Shown here piece by piece: positions 16,901 through 26,030 of a DNA stretch of 64,000 nucleotides. The first letter of the stretch is position 1; each line of letters starts with the position of its first letter. Under the pieces are notes generated by a model, which saw nothing but the letters and a program-made list of their open reading frames with translations, searched no databases and was not told the DNA's origin. The translations under genes and the position numbers were made by a program. Source of the stretch: Clostridiales bacterium (GTDB taxonomy: Bacteria > Bacillota > Clostridia > Lachnospirales > Lachnospiraceae); assembly GCA_012520645.1 (NCBI GenBank), contig JAAYNV010000043.1, positions 79,728 to 143,727 on the forward strand, read 5' to 3'.

Positions 16901-17809
16901 ATGGCAGAAATCAAAAGAAGAGGCAGTAATCATATTATATGCAGACAAAGAGAAGGGGACGTGGAATATCTGACTTTCCCGGCAATTGAGAAAACGGGAG
17001 TGGTATCGCATCTGTTTTCGACACGGACCGGAGGTGTCAGTAAAGCAGAATTTTCTTCTATGAACCTAAGCTATACAAGAGGTGATCAGAAGGAAAATGT
17101 AGATGAAAACTTTAAAAGAATTGCGGCAGTATTAAGAAGAAGCTGTCAGGATATTGTCTGTTCGGATCAGACGCACACGACGAATGTGCGCACTGTAATC
17201 AGAGCGGATGGCGGAAAGGGAATTCTGATTGCAAAGGATTATACGGATGTGGACGGGTTGATTACGAATGAGCCGGGGATTGTACTGGCAACTTTTTATG
17301 CAGACTGTGTCCCGCTGTTTTTTGTGGATCCGGTCAGAGGTGCCATAGGCTTATCGCATTCCGGCTGGCGTGGAACGGTAGGAAAAATGGGAGCTGTGAC
17401 TTTAAAACGTATGGAAGAGGAATATGGAACCGATCCGGCAGATGTCATAGCGGCAATCGGACCTTCTATTTGTCAGGAATGTTATGAGGTAAGTAAGGAT
17501 GTTGCAGAGATATTTACTGAGGTCTTTTCGTCGAAATCCATGGAAGCAAAATGCGGTACCCATCTGGTAAAAAAGATCCTTTTGGACAAAGGAAACGGAA
17601 AGTTTCAACTTGATCTTTGGAAAGCAAATGAACTGATTCTTCGGGAAGCCGGGATACCCAAGGAGCAGATCAGCGTGACGGATATCTGTACCTGCTGTAA
17701 TCCGGACTATTTGTTTTCCCATCGTGCAAGTCATGGAAAAAGAGGAAATCTGGGCGCTTTTTTATCCCTGCTTACAGAGGAAGAAAAGCGGAAGAAACAG
17801 CAGGAATAA
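16901..17809 (+). CDS. pgeF: YfiH/PgeF family protein (multicopper-oxidase-like, LACC1 fold)
   Basis: A 302-residue protein with the family metal motifs: QTHTTNVR, ADCVPLFFVDP, GLSHSGWRGT and the C-terminal CTCCNPDYLFSHR. In other bacteria the family corrects wrong amino acids in peptidoglycan precursors (PgeF) or acts on purine nucleosides; sequence alone does not decide. ATG 16901 follows AAAGGGG; an open extension from 16844 overlaps yraN. No terminator is visible before the two-component genes. Confidence 0.87.
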   Translation: MAEIKRRGSNHIICRQREGDVEYLTFPAIEKTGVVSHLFSTRTGGVSKAEFSSMNLSYTRGDQKENVDENFKRIAAVLRRSCQDIVCSDQTHTTNVRTVIRADGGKGILIAKDYTDVDGLITNEPGIVLATFYADCVPLFFVDPVRGAIGLSHSGWRGTVGKMGAVTLKRMEEEYGTDPADVIAAIGPSICQECYEVSKDVAEIFTEVFSSKSMEAKCGTHLVKKILLDKGNGKFQLDLWKANELILREAGIPKEQISVTDICTCCNPDYLFSHRASHGKRGNLGAFLSLLTEEEKRKKQQE

Positions 17810-17850
17810 AAAAAGAAGGATAACAAGATTTAAGAAAATGTTAATGTTTT

Positions 17851-17879
17851 TTGTCCCTTTCCCTTAAAGTTCGTATGTT
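17851..17879 (+). promoter_or_regulatory. Candidate promoter of the two-component operon
   Basis: TTGTCC (17851-17856), a 17-bp spacer and TATGTT (17874-17879). The surrounding 17810-17947 gap is AT-rich with short TTAATG/TTAAAG repeats that could bind the regulator encoded next. Confidence 0.4.
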
Positions 17880-17947
17880 TTAATAGCAGTATAAAATATG
17901 CGCGCAAAAAAAGGAAAGGAGAAAACGCATACAGAAGAGGTGTAAAA

Positions 17948-18640
17948 ATGGCAAATATACTGGTTTGTGATGATGATAAGGAAATCGTAGAAGCGATTCA
18001 GATTTATCTGGAAAATGAGAACTATAAGATTTTTAAGGCATATGATGGAGAACAGGCGCTGGAGATACTGAAGGCAGAGGATATTCATCTTTTGATTATA
18101 GATGTCATGATGCCGAAGTTAGATGGAATTCATGCCACTTTAAAGATACGCGAGAACAGCAGTATTCCGATTATTATTCTGTCGGCCAAATCCGAAGATA
18201 CGGATAAGATACTGGGATTAAATATCGGGGCGGATGATTATGTGACGAAGCCGTTTAATCCATTAGAGCTGGTGGCAAGAGTGAAGTCCCATCTGAGGCG
18301 GTATACCAAGCTTGGAAATCTGCAGGAAGAAAACAGTCGGGAATATCGTGTGGGAGGTTTGTATATTAACGACGAGACAAAGGAGGTTCTTGTGGATGAT
18401 GAATCTGTCAGACTGACGCCGATCGAATATAATATTTTGCTTCTACTGGTCAAAAATGCAGGCAGGGTATTTTCCATTGAACAGATTTATGAGGCCATCT
18501 GGAATGAGGAGGCTATTGGAGCAGATAATACTGTAGCTGTTCATATCAGACATATCCGGGAAAAGATTGAAATTAATCCGAAGGAACCCAGATATTTAAA
18601 GGTGGTATGGGGTGTAGGCTACAAAATTGAAAAGCAGTAG
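17948..18640 (+). CDS. OmpR/VanR-type response regulator
   Basis: A 230-residue response regulator. The receiver (about residues 1-120) has the acidic cluster CDDDKE, phospho-acceptor Asp in LIIDVMMPKLDG and the switch Lys in DDYVTKPFNPLEL. The C-terminal winged-helix DNA-binding domain (about 135-230) shows LTPIEYNILLLLVKNAGRVFS and VAVHIRHIREKIE. It should be phosphorylated by the kinase encoded 11 bases downstream and act as a transcription factor. The target genes and signal are unknown. Confidence 0.93.
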   Translation: MANILVCDDDKEIVEAIQIYLENENYKIFKAYDGEQALEILKAEDIHLLIIDVMMPKLDGIHATLKIRENSSIPIIILSAKSEDTDKILGLNIGADDYVTKPFNPLELVARVKSHLRRYTKLGNLQEENSREYRVGGLYINDETKEVLVDDESVRLTPIEYNILLLLVKNAGRVFSIEQIYEAIWNEEAIGADNTVAVHIRHIREKIEINPKEPRYLKVVWGVGYKIEKQ

Positions 18641-18651
18641 AAAGGAATAGA

Positions 18652-21306
18652 ATGAAAAAGAGAATACTCAGAGGGGGCAGAAGGTTTATCCTGTTGTCTG
18701 TACAGCATCTGGCTGCTGTACTTGCCGCTGTTTGCGCAGCAGTCATACTGAGCAATATTTACTTTGAGGTCAACGGAATCACGGATTCCCGTTCTTATAT
18801 GCTGTATCCGTGGGAAGAGAACGGAGAGTATGAAAAATCACCGGTTTTTAACAGTGTTTTTAATACCAGCGTCAATGATATTATTACGATGGCTGTAATA
18901 CGGACACAGATGGAAACAGAGGGGAAATTTGACGGCAAGAAAAGGGTGGATATTGCAGCTTTTGTCAATCGTAAAAATGGGTCTGCACAGACAACAGTCA
19001 GTGCGGAATATTATTTGGAAGATTTGATCAAGTGGTCAGAATATGGTTTTACATACAAGGAACTGACACCGTTTTACTCGAATTCGTCCCATATTGAAAT
19101 GGAGGCATTCAAACGTTTCCGCACACAGCAGGAACTGGCAAAGAAGAGCAGTGGGAATACAGTTGTCATATCGGATAAGGAAATCACGAATGCAGAAGTG
19201 ACAGACAGGGAGGCGTTTGTATTCGACACGCCAGAGCAGAAAGAGGAGATAACGGTAACGATTGAAACACCATCGCCTGAAGAAGAGCAGATTACAAATG
19301 AAGAGGTGATGAATGAAACACTGATGTTCCAGAGAGAGGTTTTGGAGGAACGATATAAAACAGTGGATGGAAGCAGCATCAGCGAATACGTGGCGGATTG
19401 GAATGAGTATGATGAATTTGTGAATACTCTGATCAGTGCCAGCAACCAGCTTGCTTATAACTATGATACTTATAAGAAATTCAGTGGTTCCTATGACAGC
19501 GACCAGTCCAATCTGCGGTACTGTCTGATGATTCCGACAACAGAAGGTTACCAGTATTTTTGCAATGTGGAAAATCTGCCTAAGAACGTCGAAGCAATGA
19601 GGGCGGAGGAAATTACGGCATTTTTCAGGGATTATGGAGCTTATCTATATTATTATCCGGAACATATGGAATATGAGACCAATACGGAAATGTCGGAAGA
19701 TGAGGTCAGAGAGGCATTGAACCGATACTCTTATGTCTATCCGGAGGAATGCCGCATCTGGATAGCTGTCGATACAACTTATCCGGTGGAGGACGGATTA
19801 CAATACGGAAAAATGCAGTATGAAAGCTTTACCCCATATTACAGCCTTTGGCTGATTGGGGTGGGAGCAGCGATATGCGTTTTTGTTGTTCTGTTTATTG
19901 TCAATACCTTCTATGAAGGAAAAAGGGAAGGGGCAGAAAAGAACGAAGGAAGGGAAGAAATTCTTCGTCTGGTTGACCATATTCCTGCGGAAATCATGTT
20001 ATTTCTTGCTACTGTAATTGGGTGGCTGTTTTTTGTGGTATGTGTTGCAGGTCATTACACCTTTGAGTCGTATACCATGGAAGAGCGAATCGTTTTTATG
20101 GCAGTACTGTCATGGATCTTCAGTATGGTATTTATGTTCTTTTATCTGAGTCTGGTCAGAAGACTGCGTGCCCATGCTTTTTGGAAGAATACTATTGCAG
20201 GATGGCTGTTTGTAAAAGGAATCTGCTTAACCCGGAAAATCTGTGGTGGATTAAAACGGTTTGCAGACCGGGTTTATAATGACAAAAGTCTGGTTGTCAG
20301 AACATGGGGACCTTATTTGTTCTTTTTGGCGGTGAATCTTTTTGGTCTGGGAATTCTTTTTACCAATTTCTGGATACTTGGATTGCTGGGGGCGGCAGCA
20401 TTTGATCTGGGAGTGGGTGTATTACAGTTTCGGATGAATCGGACAAGACAGCAGATCATTGACGGTATTCAAACAATCCGGGAAGGAAACATTACCTATC
20501 AGGTGGATACAACGGATATGTATGGAGATAACCTTGAACTGGCAAATGCAGTCAACAGCATAGGAGACGGTATTCGTGCAGCAGTTGAGACCAGCATGAA
20601 GGATGAGAGACTGAAAGCAGACCTGATTACCAATGTATCCCATGATATCAAGACCCCTCTCACTTCTATTATCAATTATGTGGATCTGATTAAGCGTGAG
20701 GATATACAGAATGAGAGGGTAAAAGGCTATATTGATATTCTGGATGCCAAATCCCAGCGGTTAAAGCAGCTGACAGAGGATCTGGTAGAGGCATCCAAGA
20801 TTTCATCGGGAAATATTGTATATCAGTTTGAGCGGATTAATTTTGTGGAACTGATTCATCAGACCCTGGGAGAGTTTTCAGAAAAATTTGAAGAAAAGAA
20901 CCTTGATATCATTTGCAGGCTGCCGGAGGAGGCTGTGCCGATTGAAGCGGACAGCAGACGGATCTGGCGTGTGATTGAAAATCTGTATAACAATATTTAT
21001 AAATATGCCCTTCCGGGAACACGTGTCTATATGGATATGGAAAAATGTATGGAGAATGGGCAGGAGTGTGTTCTTTTTTCCGTAAAAAATATTTCAGCAC
21101 AGCCGCTCAATATTCAGGCGGATGAGCTGACGGAACGTTTTATAAGAGGAGATGTATCCAGAAGCACGGAAGGAAGCGGGCTTGGATTGTCCATTGCCAA
21201 AAATCTGACGGAAGCCCAGAACGGAAGTTTTACAATTTATCTGGATGGAGATCTGTTTAAGGTGATTTTAAAATTTCCGTTGTATAAAAGAAAAGAAGGG
21301 GCATAA
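18652..21306 (+). CDS. Large membrane sensor histidine kinase
   Basis: An 884-residue kinase. One membrane segment near residues 10-35 is followed by a long extracytoplasmic region to about 395, several more membrane segments (near 398-420, 445-466, 478-500 and 556-595), a HAMP-like linker, and the kinase core: phospho-acceptor His664 in NVSHDIKTPLTSI, N-box ENLYNNIYKYA and G-box GSGLGLSIAKN. The extra membrane helices after the ectodomain are more than the usual two. It pairs with the preceding regulator. A terminator follows at once. Confidence 0.92.
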   Translation: MKKRILRGGRRFILLSVQHLAAVLAAVCAAVILSNIYFEVNGITDSRSYMLYPWEENGEYEKSPVFNSVFNTSVNDIITMAVIRTQMETEGKFDGKKRVDIAAFVNRKNGSAQTTVSAEYYLEDLIKWSEYGFTYKELTPFYSNSSHIEMEAFKRFRTQQELAKKSSGNTVVISDKEITNAEVTDREAFVFDTPEQKEEITVTIETPSPEEEQITNEEVMNETLMFQREVLEERYKTVDGSSISEYVADWNEYDEFVNTLISASNQLAYNYDTYKKFSGSYDSDQSNLRYCLMIPTTEGYQYFCNVENLPKNVEAMRAEEITAFFRDYGAYLYYYPEHMEYETNTEMSEDEVREALNRYSYVYPEECRIWIAVDTTYPVEDGLQYGKMQYESFTPYYSLWLIGVGAAICVFVVLFIVNTFYEGKREGAEKNEGREEILRLVDHIPAEIMLFLATVIGWLFFVVCVAGHYTFESYTMEERIVFMAVLSWIFSMVFMFFYLSLVRRLRAHAFWKNTIAGWLFVKGICLTRKICGGLKRFADRVYNDKSLVVRTWGPYLFFLAVNLFGLGILFTNFWILGLLGAAAFDLGVGVLQFRMNRTRQQIIDGIQTIREGNITYQVDTTDMYGDNLELANAVNSIGDGIRAAVETSMKDERLKADLITNVSHDIKTPLTSIINYVDLIKREDIQNERVKGYIDILDAKSQRLKQLTEDLVEASKISSGNIVYQFERINFVELIHQTLGEFSEKFEEKNLDIICRLPEEAVPIEADSRRIWRVIENLYNNIYKYALPGTRVYMDMEKCMENGQECVLFSVKNISAQPLNIQADELTERFIRGDVSRSTEGSGLGLSIAKNLTEAQNGSFTIYLDGDLFKVILKFPLYKRKEGA

Positions 21307-21311
21307 AGCAA

Positions 21312-21341
21312 AAAAAACTGACCTTAACCGGTCAGTTTTTT
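21312..21341. terminator. Bidirectional terminator between the kinase gene and prs
   Basis: AAAAACTGACC (21313-21323) pairs with GGTCAGTTTTT (21330-21340), flanked by A- and T-runs on both sides, so it can stop transcription from either strand. The prs stop codon (21324-21326, minus strand) lies in its six-base loop. Confidence 0.88.
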
Positions 21342-22511
21342 GGTTTCATTGTATTGCTGTAATGTTGTTTGAATCTTCTCGGTGGGTGTGAGTACATTCT
21401 GCATGGATATATCGTGATTCATAAAATCTATGATAGATGCAAGAAATTTACTCATATCAGCTTCTAAAAAGTATGGCTTGGAAGACAGCTCAGGCGGAAG
21501 ATAGGTCAGGTTGGTTGTGATAACACGGTCAAAATGACCTGCTTCGTAAGCCTTGTCAAAGGCAGACAGTCCATTGGTGAACAGACCGAAAGTACAGCAG
21601 ATGAAAACCCGTTTGCAATTCATTGCCTTTAGCTGTTTTGCGGTATCTAACATACTTTCACCGGAAGAAATCATATCATCAACAATGATAACATCTTTTC
21701 CTTCAATATTATCGCCAAGAAATTCATGTGCTACAATTGGGTTTTTGCCGTTTACAACCGTGGAATAGTCACGGCGTTTATAGAACATACCGGTATCGCA
21801 GCCAAGAACTCCTGCAAAGTAAACGGCTCTGTCCAATGCACCCTCATCCGGGCTGATGACAACAATATGATCTTTATCGATAGCAAGATCCGGCTCATTG
21901 TCAAGCAGGGCACGTAAAAACTGGTAATGTGCGGTAAAGTTATCAAAGCCACAGAGCGGCACAGCATTCTGGACGCGGGGATCATGAGCATCGAAGGTAA
22001 TAAAATTGGAGACACCCATAGAACTTAATTCTTCCATAGCAAAAGCACAGTCTAAAGATTCTCTGCCGCTTCTTTTATGTTGTCTGCTTTCATACAGGAA
22101 GGGCATAATGACGTTGATTCGATGAGCCTTTCCTGCAATTGCAGCAATCATTCTCTTTAGGCCCTGGTAGTGGTCATCAGGAGATTTATGATTAGTATAA
22201 CCGTTCAGGGAATATGTAACACTATGGTTGCATACATCTACCAGAATAAAAACATCCTTACCACGGAGGGATTCATTCAGCAGTTCCTTTCCCTCACCGC
22301 TTCCAAAGCGTGGGCAGTCTGCATTTACCAGATAATTTTTTTCTGCGTAACCTTGGAATGCAGGATCCTTTTTTAAGGAATTATTAATGGTTTTACGGTA
22401 GTCTACCAGATATTCATTGACACGCTGACCAAGGTTGGCAGCGGATTCCAGAGCCAGTAATTTCAAGGGAGCCACTGGCATGGCATTTTCAAGTTCATGT
22501 AAATTTGGCAT
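21324..22511 (-). CDS. prs: Ribose-phosphate pyrophosphokinase
   Basis: A 395-residue PRPP synthase, longer than the common form of about 315 residues. The PRPP-binding motif DVIIVDDMISSGESMLDTA and the segment FITFDAHDPRVQNAVPL are clear; the N-terminus carries extra sequence. It makes phosphoribosyl pyrophosphate from ribose 5-phosphate and ATP for nucleotide, His and Trp synthesis. The last codons (KKLTG) form one arm of the shared terminator. It is expressed divergently from the DUF512 gene. Confidence 0.93.
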   Translation of the reverse strand: MPNLHELENAMPVAPLKLLALESAANLGQRVNEYLVDYRKTINNSLKKDPAFQGYAEKNYLVNADCPRFGSGEGKELLNESLRGKDVFILVDVCNHSVTYSLNGYTNHKSPDDHYQGLKRMIAAIAGKAHRINVIMPFLYESRQHKRSGRESLDCAFAMEELSSMGVSNFITFDAHDPRVQNAVPLCGFDNFTAHYQFLRALLDNEPDLAIDKDHIVVISPDEGALDRAVYFAGVLGCDTGMFYKRRDYSTVVNGKNPIVAHEFLGDNIEGKDVIIVDDMISSGESMLDTAKQLKAMNCKRVFICCTFGLFTNGLSAFDKAYEAGHFDRVITTNLTYLPPELSSKPYFLEADMSKFLASIIDFMNHDISMQNVLTPTEKIQTTLQQYNETKKLTG

Positions 22512-22559
22512 TGTATTTTCTCCCGTTCATCTGTTACAAAAATTCGATATCCATCTTAT

Positions 22560-22588
22560 TTTATAACATTATGGTAGTGACACGTCAA
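22560..22588 (-). promoter_or_regulatory. Sigma-A promoter of prs (minus strand)
   Basis: Read on the minus strand: TTGACG (22588-22583), 17-bp spacer, TATAAA (22565-22560), with an extended -10 TGT just upstream. It overlaps the divergent promoter of the DUF512 gene. Confidence 0.72.
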
Positions 22589-22605
22589 GAAAATTCTAGT
22601 AGAAT
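22577..22605 (+). promoter_or_regulatory. Sigma-A promoter of the DUF512-der operon
   Basis: GTGACA (22577-22582), 17-bp spacer, TAGAAT (22600-22605). Its -35 box abuts the -35 box of the prs promoter on the other strand. Confidence 0.6.
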
Positions 22606-22642
22606 GAAATAGGATAGAGGAACCAGGAAAGGTATTTTATAT

Positions 22643-24001
22643 ATGAAGCAACAGGAACATATTATTGCGGCAGTGAAGGAAGGAAGCATTGCGCAGGAGA
22701 TGGAAATAGAGGCAGGAGATAAACTGCTTGCCATTAATGGGCAGAGTATAGAGGATGTATTTGATTATCAGTATCTGGCAGAGGATGAGTATATTGAGGT
22801 ACTTGTGGAAAAGCCGTATGGAGAGCAGTGGATTTTGGAAATCGAAAAAGAAGCGGATGAGGATCTGGGAATTGAATTTGAAAATGGGTTGATGGATGAT
22901 TACCGCTCTTGTCATAATAAATGTATATTCTGTTTTATTGATCAGATGCCCAAGGGAATGCGGGAGACGTTGTACTTTAAAGATGATGATTCCAGACTTT
23001 CCTTTTTGCAGGGGAACTATGTCACGCTTACGAATATGTCAGAGAAGGATGTGGATCGTATTGTGCGGTATCATCTTTCTCCGATTAATATTTCTTTTCA
23101 GACCATGAACCCTGAACTGCGTTGTAAGATGCTGAATAATCGTTTTGCAGGAGAGGCTTTAAAAAAAGTGGATCGTTTTTATGAAGCCGGTATTACGATG
23201 AACGGTCAGATTGTGCTCTGTAAAGGAATCAATGATGGGGCAGAACTGGAAAGCAGCATACGGGAAATGTCCAAATATCTGCCACATCTGCAAAGCGTAT
23301 CAGTTGTGCCGGTCGGCTTGTCCAAATACCGGGAAGGACTTTTCCCTCTGGAACCGTTTGAAAAGGAAGATGCGGAAGAGGTCATTGATTTAATTGAAAG
23401 GTTTCAGAAGATTTTTTATGAAGAATTTGGTCTGCATTTTATTCATGCCAGTGATGAATGGTATATTCTGGCGGGGCGGGAATTGCCGGAGGAGGAACGC
23501 TATGATGGGTACCTGCAGTTAGAGAATGGTGTGGGAATGCTGCGCCTTCTGATGACGGAATTTGAAGAGTGCATGGATGAAATAAATAAATTCCCGGAAC
23601 GATTTCCGGCGGGAAATCTCAAACGGAGTTTGTCAATAGCGACTGGAAAACTGGCATATCCTTATATAAAACGTATGGCAGAGAGAGTATGCGAAAAATA
23701 TCCGGATGTGACGATACAGGTTTATCCGATCACGAATGAATTTTTTGGAGAACGGATTACAGTGTCAGGACTTCTGACCGGTCAGGATATACGGACACAA
23801 CTGGAAGGAAAGAAATTGGGAGAACGTCTCCTTTTACCGGAAAATGTGCTTCGAAGCGGGGAAAAAGTATTCTTGGATGATCTGACGGTGTCAGACCTTG
23901 AAAACGCTTTACAAGTTTCTATAGATATTGTAAAATCAAGCGGTCGGGACTTTGTGGAATGTATTCTTTTTCGTTGCGCAAAGGACAGAGGCACAGGCTG
24001 A
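22643..24001 (+). CDS. DUF512 radical-SAM protein with PDZ-like N-terminus
   Basis: A 452-residue protein. A PDZ-like start (GSIAQEMEIEAGDKLLAINGQSIEDV) precedes CHNKCIFCFIDQMPKGMRETLYFKDDDSRLSF, whose Cys cluster (CxxxCxxC) is the [4Fe-4S] site of radical SAM enzymes. Most of the rest is the DUF512 region. The family is widespread in anaerobic Firmicutes and usually adjoins der, as here; its reaction is not established. Strict anaerobiosis fits the iron-sulfur cluster. Confidence 0.88.
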   Translation: MKQQEHIIAAVKEGSIAQEMEIEAGDKLLAINGQSIEDVFDYQYLAEDEYIEVLVEKPYGEQWILEIEKEADEDLGIEFENGLMDDYRSCHNKCIFCFIDQMPKGMRETLYFKDDDSRLSFLQGNYVTLTNMSEKDVDRIVRYHLSPINISFQTMNPELRCKMLNNRFAGEALKKVDRFYEAGITMNGQIVLCKGINDGAELESSIREMSKYLPHLQSVSVVPVGLSKYREGLFPLEPFEKEDAEEVIDLIERFQKIFYEEFGLHFIHASDEWYILAGRELPEEERYDGYLQLENGVGMLRLLMTEFEECMDEINKFPERFPAGNLKRSLSIATGKLAYPYIKRMAERVCEKYPDVTIQVYPITNEFFGERITVSGLLTGQDIRTQLEGKKLGERLLLPENVLRSGEKVFLDDLTVSDLENALQVSIDIVKSSGRDFVECILFRCAKDRGTG

Positions 24002-24026
24002 AAGAAGAGAAAGGCAAGGTTTTAAT

Positions 24027-25358
24027 ATGAGTAAGAAAAGAAAGCCGATCGTAGCAGTGGTAGGGCGTCCGAATGTGGGGAAGTCCACACTGTTCAATAT
24101 GCTGGCAGGGGATAATATTGCGATTGTAAAGGATACTCCCGGTATTACAAGAGACCGTATCTATGCAGACGTGACCTGGCTGGATATGGCATTTACACTG
24201 GTGGATACCGGAGGCATTGAGCCGGACAGTAAGGACATTATTTTATCCCAGATGCGGGAACAGGCTCAGATTGCCATGGATACGGCGGATGTTATTATTT
24301 TTCTGACAGATGTAAAGCAGGGGCTGGTGGATGCAGATGCCAAAGTGGCAGATATGTTAAGACGCAGCCATAAGCCGGTGGTGCTTGTCGTGAATAAAGT
24401 GGATAACTTTGATAAATATATGGCAGATGTTTATGAGTTTTATAATCTGGGCATTGGTGAACCGTATCCGGTATCAGCGGCAAACCGATTGGGCATCGGA
24501 GATATGTTAGATGAGGTTACTTCTTATTTTAACAAGGAAGAGGCAGAGGATGTGGAAGACGACAGACCAAAGATTGCAATTGTCGGAAAGCCGAATGTGG
24601 GAAAGTCCTCCATCATTAACAGGCTGATTGGTGAAAACCGGGTTATTGTTTCCGATATTGCGGGAACAACGAGAGATGCCGTTGACACAGAGGTCATTCA
24701 CAATGGCAGAGAATATGTTTTTATTGATACGGCAGGACTTCGGAAAAAGAATAAGATTAAAGAAGAATTAGAGCGTTATATGATTATCCGGACGGTCAGT
24801 GCAGTGGAACGAGCAGATATTGTTGTGCTTGTAATTGATGCCGAGGAGGGTGTTACAGAGCAGGATGCCAAAGTAGCAGGAATTGCACATGAACGCGGTA
24901 AGGGTGTCATTATTGCAGTCAATAAATGGGATGCCGTGGAAAAAGATGATAAGACCATCTACAAATTTACAAATAAAGTAAGAGAAAAACTTGCTTATAT
25001 GCCTTACGCGGAGATTTTGTTTATTTCTGCCAAGACCGGACAGAGACTACCGAAGCTGTTTGAAATGATTGATGCGGTCATTGAAAATCATTCCCTGCGT
25101 GTGGCAACAGGGGTGCTCAATGAGATTATGTCGGAGGCAGTAGCATTACAGCAGCCGCCATCGGATAAAGGCAAGCGGCTGAAGCTCTATTATATTACGC
25201 AGGTGGCAGTCAAACCGCCGACCTTTGTCATTTTTGTTAATGACAAGGAACTGATGCATTTTTCCTACACAAGATACATTGAGAACCAGATCCGGGATGC
25301 TTTTGGCTTCAGAGGCACACCGCTTAAGTTCATCATCAGGGAACGAAAGGAAAGTTAA
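24027..25358 (+). CDS. der: Ribosome biogenesis GTPase Der (EngA)
   Basis: A 443-residue tandem GTPase. The first G-domain has GRPNVGKSTLFN, the second GKPNVGKSSIIN, each with DTAG/DTGG and NKxD motifs; the C-terminal KH-like domain follows. Der acts in 50S assembly. ATG 24027 follows AAAGGCAAGG; an open extension upstream overlaps the DUF512 gene. The plsY start lies just one base after its stop, so they are translationally close. Confidence 0.96.
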   Translation: MSKKRKPIVAVVGRPNVGKSTLFNMLAGDNIAIVKDTPGITRDRIYADVTWLDMAFTLVDTGGIEPDSKDIILSQMREQAQIAMDTADVIIFLTDVKQGLVDADAKVADMLRRSHKPVVLVVNKVDNFDKYMADVYEFYNLGIGEPYPVSAANRLGIGDMLDEVTSYFNKEEAEDVEDDRPKIAIVGKPNVGKSSIINRLIGENRVIVSDIAGTTRDAVDTEVIHNGREYVFIDTAGLRKKNKIKEELERYMIIRTVSAVERADIVVLVIDAEEGVTEQDAKVAGIAHERGKGVIIAVNKWDAVEKDDKTIYKFTNKVREKLAYMPYAEILFISAKTGQRLPKLFEMIDAVIENHSLRVATGVLNEIMSEAVALQQPPSDKGKRLKLYYITQVAVKPPTFVIFVNDKELMHFSYTRYIENQIRDAFGFRGTPLKFIIRERKES

Positions 25359-25359
25359 A

Positions 25360-26013
25360 ATGGAACGTATAATTTGTTTGGCAATCGGTTATCTTCTGGG
25401 TAATTTCCAGACAGCTTATTTTTATGGAAAGGCACATGGAATTGACATCCGTAAGCATGGAAGCGGCAATGCCGGAACGACCAATACTTTGCGAGTGCTG
25501 GGTACGAAGGCAGGTCTGATCGTGCTGGCAGGGGATATTATAAAATGTGTGCTTGCAATCGTAATCAGCCGTTTATTATTTGGAGAAAGTCATGCGGATC
25601 GAATTTATCTGCTCAGTATGTATGCTGCGGCGGGAGCCATATTAGGGCACAACTTTCCGTTCCGGCTGGGATTTAAGGGTGGAAAGGGAATTGCCGCTAC
25701 GGCAGGACTTATTCTGGCATATCATCCGTATTTTATTCCGGTGGGCGTGGTGTTGTTTTTTGCGACCTTCTTTACGACCCATTATGTGTCCCTTGGCTCT
25801 CTGTTAGTTTATGCCGGGTTTATTATTGAGTTGATCATAATGGGACAGACCGGACAGTTTGTCGGAATGACGCAGGCAGAGCTCTATGAACTGTATGTAG
25901 TCGGAGCGTTTCTGACGATTATGGCATATGTAAAGCACCGTGAAAATATTAAGCGGCTCTTAAACGGAACCGAGCGGAAGACGTATCTGACAAAAAAATC
26001 GGATGTGAATTGA
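25360..26013 (+). CDS. plsY: Acyl-phosphate glycerol-3-phosphate acyltransferase PlsY
   Basis: A 217-residue membrane protein with the PlsY motifs GSGNAGTTNTLRVLG, GHNFPFRLGFKGGKGIA and several membrane helices. It makes lysophosphatidic acid from acyl-phosphate and glycerol 3-phosphate, the first acylation of phospholipid synthesis. It is next to gpsA, which supplies the glycerol 3-phosphate. CGAAAGGAAAG gives the ribosome site inside the end of der. Confidence 0.95.
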   Translation: MERIICLAIGYLLGNFQTAYFYGKAHGIDIRKHGSGNAGTTNTLRVLGTKAGLIVLAGDIIKCVLAIVISRLLFGESHADRIYLLSMYAAAGAILGHNFPFRLGFKGGKGIAATAGLILAYHPYFIPVGVVLFFATFFTTHYVSLGSLLVYAGFIIELIIMGQTGQFVGMTQAELYELYVVGAFLTIMAYVKHRENIKRLLNGTERKTYLTKKSDVN

Positions 26014-26030
26014 TAAGGAGTGACAGAAAT

